64,000 bases of DNA from G965213525 sp965213525. Its GTDB lineage: Bacteria; Actinomycetota; Acidimicrobiia; Acidimicrobiales; Poriferisodalaceae. The translations under genes and the position numbers were made by a program. The DNA lies in contig OZ243889.1 in assembly GCA_965213525.1 (NCBI GenBank), forward strand, positions 186,001 to 250,000, read 5' to 3'. Shown here piece by piece: positions 39,055 to 47,125 of this stretch; within the stretch, counting starts at the first letter, position 1; each line of letters starts with the position of its first letter. Under the pieces are notes generated by a model. The model worked only from the letters and a program-made list of their open reading frames with translations, had not been told where the DNA came from and did not search any database.

Positions 39055-41139
39055 TCAGGGTGCCGCCGAGGTGGGCGGGGAGGTCGGGGGCGGCGCCGGG
39101 GTGATCGGCGCCGGGGTGGGTGCGGGCGCGCTCGTCGGGGTCGTGGAGGGAGGTGCCGGGAGCGTCGTCGGCGGTGGTGGTGGCGGCCGGGTCGGTGCCG
39201 GTGTGGCCGGGGGTGGCTGGGTGGGTGCCGGCGTGGCCGACGGGGGCGGCCGGGTCGGTGCCGGTGTGGGCCGCGGCGCCGGCGGCTGCGTGGTGGCCGG
39301 CGGGGGCGGTTGGGTCGGTGCCGGGGTGGGCCGCGGCGCAGGAGGCGCCGCCGGCGCCGGAGGGTCGGGCTCGGACTCGGACTCGACGGGGACCGTGCGG
39401 TTGCCGGCGCAGTCGAGGCCCTCACCGGGTCGGTACAGGGCGACGACGTCGTCGTCGGTCACCGTGCCGTCGGTGTGGGTGCGACGTCGATCGGTGGTGA
39501 CCCGGGTGCACTGGTCGCTGGCGCGCTGGCTCTGGCCGGTCTGGACGGCCTCGACGTCGCGGGTCGAGTACAGCTCGACGGTGATCGTGGTGTCGGTGTA
39601 CCTCGTCCACACCAGCACGCCGTGATCGGTGGGGTTGCGCACCTGGAGATCGGGGTGCGGGAAGCTCAGCGTCGCCTCCCGGCCGTAGGGGTAGCGGCTG
39701 ATGTACAGCGAGTGGCTCTGGTACTCGCCGAAGTCGAGACCGGCGAAGAACGCGGCGTTGAACAGCGTCGTGGCGAACTGGCTGATGCCACCGCCCACGG
39801 CCTGGTCGAACACGCCGTTGGCGATGACCCCGTCGGCGACGAAGCCCTTGTCGACCGTGCGGCGACCGACGAACCCGTTGATCGACAGCTCGCCGCCGGG
39901 GGGGATGACGTAGCCCCTCACCAGGTCGGCGATGCGGTGGATGTTGGTCACCCGGTTCTGGCAGCAGGCGTGGCTGGTCGTGTAGGCGCCGACGAGCTCG
40001 ACGATGCCGAGCTCCTGTGCGGCCTGCAGGGCCTCTGAGGGCAGTGCCTCGCGTAGGGGGAGCTGGATCGGCCCCGGCTCACCGGCCCGCAGCGCGGCCT
40101 CGATGGCTGCGCCCGAGCCCTCGGCGCAACACACCGACCCCCCCTCGGCCGAGACGACCTCGACCACACCGGGAGCCGTGATGTCGAGGCGGGCGGTGTC
40201 GCCGTCGGATCGCTCGGCCCACTGGCCGGCCTCGGTGACGGCGAAGGAGAACTCCGCGGCGTCGGGCAACGTCTGGCCCACCATCTGCACGAGCTGCTCG
40301 GTGGCCCGCTCGTCGTCGATGGACCAGGTCGCGCCGTCGTCGTCGACGGCGATGTCGACCCAGTCCAAGACGGTGCCGGTCGGCACCTCGAGCGCCGGAC
40401 CGGTGGGGGCGCTCCCGTCCTCGGGCACCGTCACCTCGCCGTCACCGACGACCAGGACGACGCCGTCGCCGAGGGGCCCGACGATCTCGGTGCGCACGGC
40501 CTCGAGCGCCGCTGCATCGCGCACGGTCGGCACCTCGGTGACGTCGACGACGACGTCGATGGGGCCGGTGCCGGTCTCGATCTGACCGAGGGCGTCTGCG
40601 GCTGCCGCCGGGTCGAGGCGACGCCCGGGCCGTCCCGGGTCGACGACGATGTCGTCCTCGGTGACGGCGAGCGACGGCTCGACCGGTTCGGCCACGACGA
40701 GGTCCTCGGTCGCTCGGCGCGCCCGATCGGCGTCATAGGCGCCCACCGGCTCGACCCGGGTCGGGGTGATCAGCGACCTCAGCCACTCCACGGGCGAGCG
40801 CCACAGGCCCCGCCCGCCAGCGTCGAGGGCCGCCTCGCGGGTGGTGTCGACGTCGAGGCGCAGTCCCAGATCAGCGCCGCTCATCTCGAAGGTCGTGCCG
40901 TCGTCGGCGACCAGGCGCACGGGCCGGGCGTCGGTCCAGCCGGCGAGCTGGTCGAGGCGCTCGTCGAGGTCATCGGGGCCGAGCCCTCCGACCGCCAGAT
41001 CGGCCACCTCGACGTTGCGAGCCACCTCGCCGCGGTGGGCCATCGCGTCGACGGCGAACACGACGAGCCAGGCGGCCACGAGGGCCGCCGGCACGACCAG
41101 GGCGAGCGACCAGCGGGGCAGGGGCAGGGTGCGTCGCAC
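39055..41139 (-). CDS. VanW-family envelope protein with peptidoglycan-binding-like domains and Pro-rich tail
   Basis: A 694-residue membrane-anchored protein. One N-terminal TM helix (residues 10-32) is followed by two repeats of the YoaR-type peptidoglycan-binding domain and then the VanW domain (about 410-545) with TSHACCQNRVTNIHRIADLV, PPGGELSINGFVGRRTVDKGF, AVGGGISQFATTLFNAAFFAGL and YISRYPYGREATL. The last 110 residues are a Pro/Ala/Thr-rich tail (PTPAPTQPPPP repeats). VanW is associated with vancomycin-resistance clusters but its biochemical role is unknown. The GTG at 41139 is ten bases after TAGCAT. Confidence 0.88.
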   Translation of the reverse strand: MRRTLPLPRWSLALVVPAALVAAWLVVFAVDAMAHRGEVARNVEVADLAVGGLGPDDLDERLDQLAGWTDARPVRLVADDGTTFEMSGADLGLRLDVDTTREAALDAGGRGLWRSPVEWLRSLITPTRVEPVGAYDADRARRATEDLVVAEPVEPSLAVTEDDIVVDPGRPGRRLDPAAAADALGQIETGTGPIDVVVDVTEVPTVRDAAALEAVRTEIVGPLGDGVVLVVGDGEVTVPEDGSAPTGPALEVPTGTVLDWVDIAVDDDGATWSIDDERATEQLVQMVGQTLPDAAEFSFAVTEAGQWAERSDGDTARLDITAPGVVEVVSAEGGSVCCAEGSGAAIEAALRAGEPGPIQLPLREALPSEALQAAQELGIVELVGAYTTSHACCQNRVTNIHRIADLVRGYVIPPGGELSINGFVGRRTVDKGFVADGVIANGVFDQAVGGGISQFATTLFNAAFFAGLDFGEYQSHSLYISRYPYGREATLSFPHPDLQVRNPTDHGVLVWTRYTDTTITVELYSTRDVEAVQTGQSQRASDQCTRVTTDRRRTHTDGTVTDDDVVALYRPGEGLDCAGNRTVPVESESEPDPPAPAAPPAPRPTPAPTQPPPPATTQPPAPRPTPAPTRPPPSATPAPTQPPPATPAPTRPPPPPPTTLPAPPSTTPTSAPAPTPAPITPAPPPTSPPTSAAP
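39130..39360 (-). repeat. Imperfect repeats encoding the Pro/Thr-rich tail of the VanW protein
   Basis: G-rich (plus strand) repeats of the kind GGTGCCGG and GGTCGGTGCCGG recur many times and encode PAPRPTPAP and PTQPPPPAT units. Such a region is prone to length change. Confidence 0.7.
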
Positions 41140-41149
41140 GACGGGCGTG

Positions 41150-41155
41150 ATGCTA
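41150..41155 (-). promoter_or_regulatory. -10 box TAGCAT upstream of VanW protein
   Basis: TAGCAT on the minus strand ten bases before the GTG at 41139. Confidence 0.45.
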
Positions 41156-41203
41156 GGAGTCGGCCCCGCTGCTGCGGTGGCACCCTGCCGCGGCGTGGCG
41201 ACC

Positions 41204-41209
41204 TACGAT
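41204..41209 (+). promoter_or_regulatory. -10 box TACGAT upstream of SDR
   Basis: TACGAT about 55 bases before the ATG at 41264, which has AGGGAGGGGA just upstream; divergent partner of the VanW promoter. Confidence 0.45.
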
Positions 41210-41263
41210 CCGTCGTGGCGTGACGCGCGTCGCAGGGACAGCAGCGCCAGAGGGAGGGGAGCG

Positions 41264-42181
41264 ATGGCACAGCTCTGCGCGGATCGAGTCGTCGTCGTCA
41301 CCGGAGCCGGCCGGGGCATCGGGCGCGAGTACGCCCTGATGCTGGCCGAGCACGGGGCGAAGGTGGTCGTCAACGATCTCGGCGGCGAGCGCGACGGCAC
41401 CGGGGCGACGACCGGTCCGGCCCAGGACGTGGTCGACGAGATCACCTCGGCGGGCGGCGAGGCGGTCGCCAACGGCGAGGACGTGTCGAGCTGGGAGGGC
41501 GCCCAGCGCATGATCAACCAGGCCGTCGAGACCTTCGGCGATCTGCACGCCGTGGTCAACAACGCCGGCATCTTGCGTGACCGGATGCTGACCAACATGA
41601 CCGAGGCCGAGTGGGACGCGGTGATCCAGGTCCACCTGAAGGGCACGTTCTGTCCGTCGCGGTGGGCTGCGTCCTACTGGCGGGAGCGGGCCAAGGCGGG
41701 GGAGAGCGTGAGCGGCCGCCTCGTCAACACCACGTCGGTGTCAGGCATCTACGGCAACGTGGGCCAGACCAACTACGGCGGCGCCAAGATGGGCATCGCC
41801 GGCTTCACGATCATCGCCGCCCGCGAGTTGGCCCGCTACGGGGTCACGGTCAACGCCATCGCCCCGGCCGCGCTCACCCGCCTCACCGAGGACCTCGGCA
41901 TGGGCCAGCTGCCCGAGGCCGAGCTCGAGGCGGTGTCACCTCGTTGGATCGCGCCGATCGTCACGTGGCTGGTGAGCGAGGACTCAGCCGATGTCACCGG
42001 GCGGGTGTTCGAGGCCTCGGGACGGGTGCTGGCGGTCGCTGAGGGCTGGCACCGTGGGCCGTCGGCCGAACCGGTGGACGACCCCACCGAGATCGGTGAT
42101 CTCGCCCGACGCCTGGTCGGCGAAGCCCGCCTGAACGCTGGCATGGACGGCGCCGACCTCGACGGCGGGTTGGGATCGTGA
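41264..42181 (+). CDS. SDR oxidoreductase (3-hydroxyacyl-CoA dehydrogenase-like)
   Basis: A 305-residue short-chain dehydrogenase. VVVVTGAGRGIGREYALMLAEHG binds NAD, NNAGILRDRMLTNM follows, and the catalytic Ser...Tyr-Lys is in NTTSVSGIYGNVGQTNYGGAKMG. Like the SDR at 22169 it has the VVNDLGG insert of the HSD17B4 dehydrogenase part, with an insertion before the active site (WRERAKAGESVSG). A MaoC-type hydratase gene follows, so the pair corresponds to the hydratase and dehydrogenase halves of multifunctional enzyme 2 as separate proteins. The ATG is supported by a strong ribosome site. Confidence 0.9.
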   Translation: MAQLCADRVVVVTGAGRGIGREYALMLAEHGAKVVVNDLGGERDGTGATTGPAQDVVDEITSAGGEAVANGEDVSSWEGAQRMINQAVETFGDLHAVVNNAGILRDRMLTNMTEAEWDAVIQVHLKGTFCPSRWAASYWRERAKAGESVSGRLVNTTSVSGIYGNVGQTNYGGAKMGIAGFTIIAARELARYGVTVNAIAPAALTRLTEDLGMGQLPEAELEAVSPRWIAPIVTWLVSEDSADVTGRVFEASGRVLAVAEGWHRGPSAEPVDDPTEIGDLARRLVGEARLNAGMDGADLDGGLGS

Positions 42182-42284
42182 CGGCGATGGCGCGATCGCG
42201 CACGCGAGGACCGGGCGACCTCGTGCGAGGGCCCCGGGAACGAGCGAACGGGCGGCGAGGTCGCCTGGGACGAGGTGGGGCGAC

Positions 42285-43154
42285 GTGGGTCTGAACCCCG
42301 AGGCCGTCGGCGCCACGAGCGGACCCCACGAGCGATCGTGGAGCTCTCGCGACGCCCTGTTGTACGCCGTCGGCGTGGGTGCCGGGGCGACCGACCCGTT
42401 CGGCTTCGAGCTCGAGTTCACCACCGAGAACAGCCGCGACGTCACCCAGGCGGTCCTGCCGACGATGGCGGTGGTGCTCGGAGCCGGCGGGGCCATGGCC
42501 GAGGCCGGCGACGTCGACTTCGGTCAGCTGCTGCACGGGTCCCAGGGCATCACGGTGCACCGGCCGATCCCGCCCGAGGGCACCGTGGTCTGCCGAGACC
42601 GCATCGCCGGCATGTGGGACAAGGGCCAGGGCCGCCACGCCATCATCGACACCGAGATCACCGCCACCCTGGCCGCCGACGATGAGCCGCTGTTCGAGAG
42701 CCGCTCGACCGTGGTCATCCGGGGCTCGGGTGGCTTCGGCGGCGAGCCGGGCGAGACGGCGCCGACGGTGCAGATCCCCGAGCGTGATCCCGACGAGTCG
42801 GTCACCTACGCCACCCGTGCGGATCAGGCGCTGACCTACCGGCTGTCAGGCGACCGCAACCCGCTGCACAGCGACCCGTGGTTCGCCACCGAGCTGGCCG
42901 GCTTCCCTCGCCCCATCCTGCACGGCCTGTGCACCTACGGCTTCACGGGGCGGGCCCTGTTGCACACCCTCTGCGGGTCGGATCCGGCGCGCTTTCGTTC
43001 TATGGACTCCCGCTTCTCGGCCCCGGTGTTCCCCGGTGAGTCCCTCACCGTGCAGATGTGGCGCACCGGCGACGGCGAGGCCGCGTACCGCACCCTGGCC
43101 GATACCGACGGCCGGGTGGTCATCGACAACGGCCGCTGCACCTTCACCGGCTGA
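42285..43154 (+). CDS. MaoC-family enoyl-CoA hydratase 2
   Basis: A 289-residue double hot-dog hydratase. The hydratase 2 motif YRLSGDRNPLHSDPWFA carries the catalytic Asp and His; GFPRPILHGLCTYGFTGRAL and FSAPVFPGESL follow. The N-terminal half is a second hot-dog fold without the motif. It adds water to 2-enoyl-CoA to give (R)-3-hydroxyacyl-CoA, which the preceding SDR would oxidise. GAGGTGGGG lies just before the GTG at 42285. The 100-base gap to the SDR contains GC-rich inverted repeats but no gene. Confidence 0.92.
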   Translation: MGLNPEAVGATSGPHERSWSSRDALLYAVGVGAGATDPFGFELEFTTENSRDVTQAVLPTMAVVLGAGGAMAEAGDVDFGQLLHGSQGITVHRPIPPEGTVVCRDRIAGMWDKGQGRHAIIDTEITATLAADDEPLFESRSTVVIRGSGGFGGEPGETAPTVQIPERDPDESVTYATRADQALTYRLSGDRNPLHSDPWFATELAGFPRPILHGLCTYGFTGRALLHTLCGSDPARFRSMDSRFSAPVFPGESLTVQMWRTGDGEAAYRTLADTDGRVVIDNGRCTFTG

Positions 43155-43275
43155 GCGCTCGACAGCGGCCCGCAGGGGCCAGCAGGTGCCGGTGGGGTGG
43201 AGGTCGACGGCGCGCCGCGGATCTTGCGGCGCCAGCGCGCTGGGACGCCGCTGCGGTCCGCCAGAACGGCGCCGC

Positions 43276-43319
43276 CTGGTACGTCAGAACAGCGTCGCTG
43301 GTACGTCAGAACAGCGTCG
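43276..43319 (-). repeat. Perfect 22-bp tandem duplication at the 3' end of nucS
   Basis: Two identical 22-base copies (43276-43297 and 43298-43319), with a weaker third just beyond. The nucS stop codon lies in the second copy, so the bases encoding its last four residues and stop are repeated downstream. Confidence 0.9.
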
Positions 43320-43965
43320 CCTGGCGAGGCTCGATGCCCCGGAGCGCGTCGTAGTCCACATCGATGCAGGTGATGCCCTTGCTCTCGGCGTAGGCCCGCG
43401 CCTGGGGGCGGATCTCCTGGGCCGCCAGGAGCCCGCGGACCGGCCGCAGTCCCGGGTCGAGGTCGAGGCGGGCGAGGTAGCGCAGCAGCTGATCGACGCC
43501 GGCGATCTCGCCGCGCCGCTTCACCTCGACGGCCAGGGCCGCCCCGTCGGGGGTCCGGCACATGAGGTCGACCGGGCCGATGTCGGTGGGGTACTCCCTG
43601 CGCACCAGCACGGTGCCCTCGCCCAGCGCCCGGGGGTGTTCGGCCAGCAGCGCCTGGAGGTGCACCTCGACGCCGTCTTTGACCAGGCCGGGGTCGGGAC
43701 CGAGATCGTGGCGCAGGTCGACCAGCACCTCGTGGAGCTGGATCACCAACCGCTCCTCAGCGGGGTTGGTGACGACCCAGCGGCCGGGTTCCTCGCGGCG
43801 CACGTTGGGGGCGTTCATCCAGTTGAGCGGCTTGTAGGCACCCCCGTCGGCGTGGACGGCGACGCACCCGTCGGCCTTGACCATCACGAGTCGGACCGCT
43901 TCGGGCAGGTGGGCCGCGAGGCGCCCCGAGTAGTCCACCGTGCAGCGGGCCACGACGAGGCGCAC
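43306..43965 (-). CDS. nucS: Mismatch-specific endonuclease NucS
   Basis: A 219-residue NucS (EndoMS), the key enzyme of the non-canonical mismatch repair used by actinobacteria, which cuts both strands at G-T, G-G and T-T mismatches. The N-terminal DNA-binding domain reads RLVVARCTVDYSGRL and KADGCVAVHADGGAYKPLNWM; the nuclease has LGEGTVLVRREYPTDIGPVDLMC and ALAVEVKRRGEIAGVDQLLRYL. The last residues RQATLF form a QxxLF clamp-binding motif. The GTG at 43965 is eight bases after TAGCCT. Absence of mutS/mutL here is consistent but not proof. Confidence 0.96.
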   Translation of the reverse strand: MRLVVARCTVDYSGRLAAHLPEAVRLVMVKADGCVAVHADGGAYKPLNWMNAPNVRREEPGRWVVTNPAEERLVIQLHEVLVDLRHDLGPDPGLVKDGVEVHLQALLAEHPRALGEGTVLVRREYPTDIGPVDLMCRTPDGAALAVEVKRRGEIAGVDQLLRYLARLDLDPGLRPVRGLLAAQEIRPQARAYAESKGITCIDVDYDALRGIEPRQATLF

Positions 43966-43973
43966 GGCGGACG

Positions 43974-43979
43974 AGGCTA
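43974..43979 (-). promoter_or_regulatory. -10 box TAGCCT, leaderless start of nucS
   Basis: TAGCCT on the minus strand, eight bases before the GTG at 43965. Confidence 0.5.
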
Positions 43980-44005
43980 GCGGCGCCCCCGCCCCCCGGG
44001 CCGGC

Positions 44006-45280
44006 TCAGCCCATCGGGTCGGCGATGGCGGGATCGTGGCGGTGGCCGAGACCGAGCGTGAGACCAGCCGCCCTCCGGTGCGCCGCCCGCTGGAGCACGA
44101 CGAGGCCGAGCGCCACGGGCACCGCGGCCAGACCCGCCATCACCTCGGACGGGGTGAGGTGCTCGAGCAGGAGACCGGCGGTCGCCTGCCCGGTACCGGC
44201 GCCGACCAGGATCATCGCCGCGAACAGCGAGAACCCCTCGGCCCGTCGGGAGTGGTGCACGGTGCGCTGGAGGGTCATGCTGGCGATCGCGTTCATGGGT
44301 GCGAACGGTGCGCCCACGACCACCAGGGCCACGCCGAGGCCGACCACGTTCGGGGCGAGGGCGGCCGGCACGACCGCTGCGCCCATGGCGATCAACAGGG
44401 CGCCGGCGGTCACCCGGCCGCGGCGGAGCGGATCGGTGAGCGTGGCGGCGTAGACCCCCGCCGCCCCGCTGCCAAGGGCGGTGAGGGCCAGCAGTGGACC
44501 CGCGACGGCAGGGTCCAGGCCGAGGTCCTCGGCTCGGGCCGGCAGCGTGGCCTCGAGGGCCCCGAGGGCGAAGCCCACGCCGAAGGTGAGCAGGTAGATG
44601 CTCGTCGCCCCCCGGGTGCGCCACGGGGCGCGTCCGGTCCGCCCGCTCGCGTCCACCGGCGGGCGGCGGGGCAGGTGCCCGAGCAACGTCGCGGCGACGA
44701 GGAACGACGTCGCCTGCAGCACGAGCACGCCCACGGGGCCCACCACGAGCGCAGCGACACCGGCGACGGCCGGCCCGGCGACGAAGCCGACCTCGACGAG
44801 CACGGCGTCCACGGCGGTGGCGGGCTCGAGCTGGTGTGGCTCGACGGCGGCCACCATGAGGGTGCGGAACGCCCCGATCACCGCAGCGGACACCAGGCCC
44901 AGCACGCCGGCCAGCACGGCCAGCACCAGCCACGGCGCCCCGGCGAGCACAGCGGCGACGATGGCCCCGGTGGCCGCCGCCGAGGCCAGCAGGTCGCGAC
45001 GCAGCCCGGTTCGCAGTTCGGTGCGGTCCAACGCCCGCCCACGCAGCGGGGCAGCCGCTCCCGCCGCCAGGGTGGCGATGCCGGCGAGCTGAGCGCCCGA
45101 GGACAGCGAACCGGTCACCCCCTCGCCGACCAGCACCAACCCGAGCAGGTTCATGGTCATGGGCAGGCGGGCGAACACGCTGGCGATGGCCCAGCGGCGG
45201 AACGCCGGCCGTCGCAGCAGCGCCCGAACGGCGGCTGGGTCGCGAGCGGCCCGCCGGTCGGCTCCCGGGCTCGTCGTCAC
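44006..45280 (-). CDS. Major facilitator superfamily transporter
   Basis: A 424-residue MFS protein with about twelve hydrophobic segments. The N-terminus is RALLRRPAFRRWAIASVFARLP, and the mid-loop after TM6 is basic (LPRRPPVDASGRTGRAPWR). The motifs and short loops resemble drug-efflux type MFS of actinobacteria. Substrate unknown. The GTG at 45280 is eight bases after TACCGT and the promoter is back to back with that of the permease at 45333. It ends 41 bases before nucS's predicted start, in the same direction. Confidence 0.87.
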   Translation of the reverse strand: MTTSPGADRRAARDPAAVRALLRRPAFRRWAIASVFARLPMTMNLLGLVLVGEGVTGSLSSGAQLAGIATLAAGAAAPLRGRALDRTELRTGLRRDLLASAAATGAIVAAVLAGAPWLVLAVLAGVLGLVSAAVIGAFRTLMVAAVEPHQLEPATAVDAVLVEVGFVAGPAVAGVAALVVGPVGVLVLQATSFLVAATLLGHLPRRPPVDASGRTGRAPWRTRGATSIYLLTFGVGFALGALEATLPARAEDLGLDPAVAGPLLALTALGSGAAGVYAATLTDPLRRGRVTAGALLIAMGAAVVPAALAPNVVGLGVALVVVGAPFAPMNAIASMTLQRTVHHSRRAEGFSLFAAMILVGAGTGQATAGLLLEHLTPSEVMAGLAAVPVALGLVVLQRAAHRRAAGLTLGLGHRHDPAIADPMG

Positions 45281-45288
45281 CGCAGGCG

Positions 45289-45294
45289 ACGGTA
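45289..45294 (-). promoter_or_regulatory. -10 box TACCGT, leaderless start of MFS transporter
   Basis: TACCGT on the minus strand, eight bases before the GTG at 45280. Confidence 0.55.
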
Positions 45295-45319
45295 CCGGCC
45301 GCTGTTCCCGCCCGGGCCC

Positions 45320-45325
45320 TACCCT
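45320..45325 (+). promoter_or_regulatory. -10 box TACCCT, leaderless start of AI-2E family permease
   Basis: TACCCT seven bases before the GTG at 45333; only 52 bases separate the two divergent start codons. Confidence 0.55.
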
Positions 45326-45332
45326 GCCCCGG

Positions 45333-46637
45333 GTGGAACCCGTCGACCATCCCGCCGGAATTGGTGGGCCCGCCCGTCCTGGCGCACCCGGCGCCCAGAC
45401 CGGTCCCGGCGTCGGCACCGGCGACGTGGCGCCCGCGGCCCGTCGCACCGAGCCGGCGGGGGTCGTCGATGACCCGGCGAGCGTGACGCCGGTGGCGGCG
45501 GTCGGTCGGCGGGAGCCGCTCCCGCGAGCCGCGGCCCCGTGGTGGTTGTGGCGCATCGGCCTCAGTGCCTGGCTCGCCATCGGCGCCGTCGGCGCCGCCG
45601 CGCTCGCCGTGGTGGGCATCGCCGCGGTGCGCACCGTGGCGCTGCCGCTGGCCCTGGGGGCGTTCTTCGCAGTGATCTTCGAGCCGGTCGTCGACCGGTT
45701 GCAGGCCTGGCGCCTGCCACGTGGGTTGGCAGCCCTCGCCGTGCTGCTCGGCATCGCCGGCCTGCTGGGCGGGGTGGGCGCGCTGATCGGGGCGACGATC
45801 TCTGACGAGTGGGACAGCCTGCGGGCCGAGATCGACAACGCCGTCGACGACGTCCAGAGCTGGTTGGAGGACTCGCCCATCGACCCGGACCTGCTGGACT
45901 CCCTCGACGCCGGGGCCGGCGGGACCGGGGCGCTGGCTCGCGACGGCATCGCCTCCAACGTGGCGACGGCGGCCACCTCGGTGGCGGCGTGGGTGGCGGG
46001 CCTGCTGCTCGCCACCGTCGTCCTCTACTACCTGTTGAAGGACGGCGATCGGTTGGGCCGCTGGATGATCAGCACGGCCCGACAGCGGGGTCGCGACGAC
46101 GTGGCCGGCCTGTTGGACTTCGCCGCCACCTCGATCCGTCGCTACTACGCCAGCCGCACGGCGCTGGCGGTGCTGAACGGCGTGTCGATCGCCATCGGCA
46201 TGTGGATCGCCGGCGTGCCGGGGGCTGCTGCCATCGGCGTGGTGAACTTCGTCGGGGCCTACATCCCGTACTTCGGCGCCGCCATCGGCGGGCTGTTCGC
46301 GGTGCTGCTGGCGCTGTCTGAGGGTGGGCTGACGCTGGCGCTGGTGGCGCTCGGCATCGTCATCGTGGCGCAGGTGATCCTGGAGAACCTGCTGGAGCCG
46401 CGGGTGGTGAGCGGCTTCGTCAGCCTGCCCCCGCTGGTGGTCCTGTTGGTGACCACGACGGGCGGTGTGCTGCTCGGCATCCCGGGGCTGATGCTGGCCA
46501 CGCCGGTGACCGTGGTGCTGCTCGAGGCGACCAAGGTGCTGCGTCACACGTCAGCCGACGGCGAGGCCGGCGGCGCCGGCGTGGCGTCGCAGCGAGCTGA
46601 CGGGGGAGCCGACGGCTCACCGGCGACGCACCACTAG
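45333..46637 (+). CDS. AI-2E family transporter (PerM-like)
   Basis: A 434-residue integral membrane protein of the AI-2E/PerM family. After a disordered 70-residue N-terminus come paired helices (LSAWLAIGAVGAAALAVV, TVALPLALGAFFAVIFEPVVDRL), a coiled-coil-like extracytoplasmic domain and ATVVLYYLLKDGDRLGRWM, PGAAAIGVVNFVGAYIPYFGAAIGGLFAVL and LLGIPGLMLATPVTVVL. Members have been proposed to export autoinducer-2 or act as sodium/proton exchangers; the substrate cannot be assigned. The GTG at 45333 fits the leaderless box. Its stop shares a CTAG palindrome with the convergent HxlR gene. Confidence 0.88.
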   Translation: MEPVDHPAGIGGPARPGAPGAQTGPGVGTGDVAPAARRTEPAGVVDDPASVTPVAAVGRREPLPRAAAPWWLWRIGLSAWLAIGAVGAAALAVVGIAAVRTVALPLALGAFFAVIFEPVVDRLQAWRLPRGLAALAVLLGIAGLLGGVGALIGATISDEWDSLRAEIDNAVDDVQSWLEDSPIDPDLLDSLDAGAGGTGALARDGIASNVATAATSVAAWVAGLLLATVVLYYLLKDGDRLGRWMISTARQRGRDDVAGLLDFAATSIRRYYASRTALAVLNGVSIAIGMWIAGVPGAAAIGVVNFVGAYIPYFGAAIGGLFAVLLALSEGGLTLALVALGIVIVAQVILENLLEPRVVSGFVSLPPLVVLLVTTTGGVLLGIPGLMLATPVTVVLLEATKVLRHTSADGEAGGAGVASQRADGGADGSPATHH

Positions 46638-47125
46638 GCCCTCGGGACCGGCGGGTCGATGGGCAGGGGGGCGTCTGGGGTGGCGCCAGGGCCCCGCACC
46701 GCTCGTGCCCCCAGCTCGGCGAGGGGGATGCCGGTGGCCCGATCGACCATGACGGGGTCGACCGGTCGATCCGAGCTCGGGTCGATCAACAGCACCGGGG
46801 GCTCGACCAGCCCGCCCCACCGGTCGCCCCACACCAGCAGCGCCACGATCACGTCGCCCAGGCCGCGTCCCTTGTCGGTCAGGTGGTAGTCGAAGCGCTC
46901 CGGTCGCTCCTGGTAGCGGCGCCGTTCGAGCACGCCGTGCTCCACGAGCAGGCCGAGGCGGTCGGTGAGGGTGTTGCGGGCGATGCCGAGCCGCTCGGCG
47001 AAGGTCTCGAACCGGGTCACCCCGAAGAGGGCGTCACGCACGATCAGCAACGTCCACGCATCCCCGACGACGTCGAGGGAACGGGCGACCGAGCAGCGGG
47101 CGTCAGCGTGGCTCTTGCGTCGCAT
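46634..47125 (-). CDS. HxlR-family transcriptional regulator
   Basis: A winged-helix regulator of 163 residues from the ATG at 47125 (two more from a GTG at 47131). RCSVARSLDVVGDAWTLLIVRDALFGVTRFETFAERLGIARNTLTDRL is the HxlR signature, with the Cys near the N-terminus that senses aldehydes or oxidants in some members. It begins inside the last 23 bases of the DHA2 exporter gene, so the two are coupled, and it probably regulates that exporter. The C-terminal 60 residues are a Pro-rich extension. It shares CTAG with the opposite permease stop. Confidence 0.9.
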   Translation of the reverse strand: MRRKSHADARCSVARSLDVVGDAWTLLIVRDALFGVTRFETFAERLGIARNTLTDRLGLLVEHGVLERRRYQERPERFDYHLTDKGRGLGDVIVALLVWGDRWGGLVEPPVLLIDPSSDRPVDPVMVDRATGIPLAELGARAVRGPGATPDAPLPIDPPVPRA

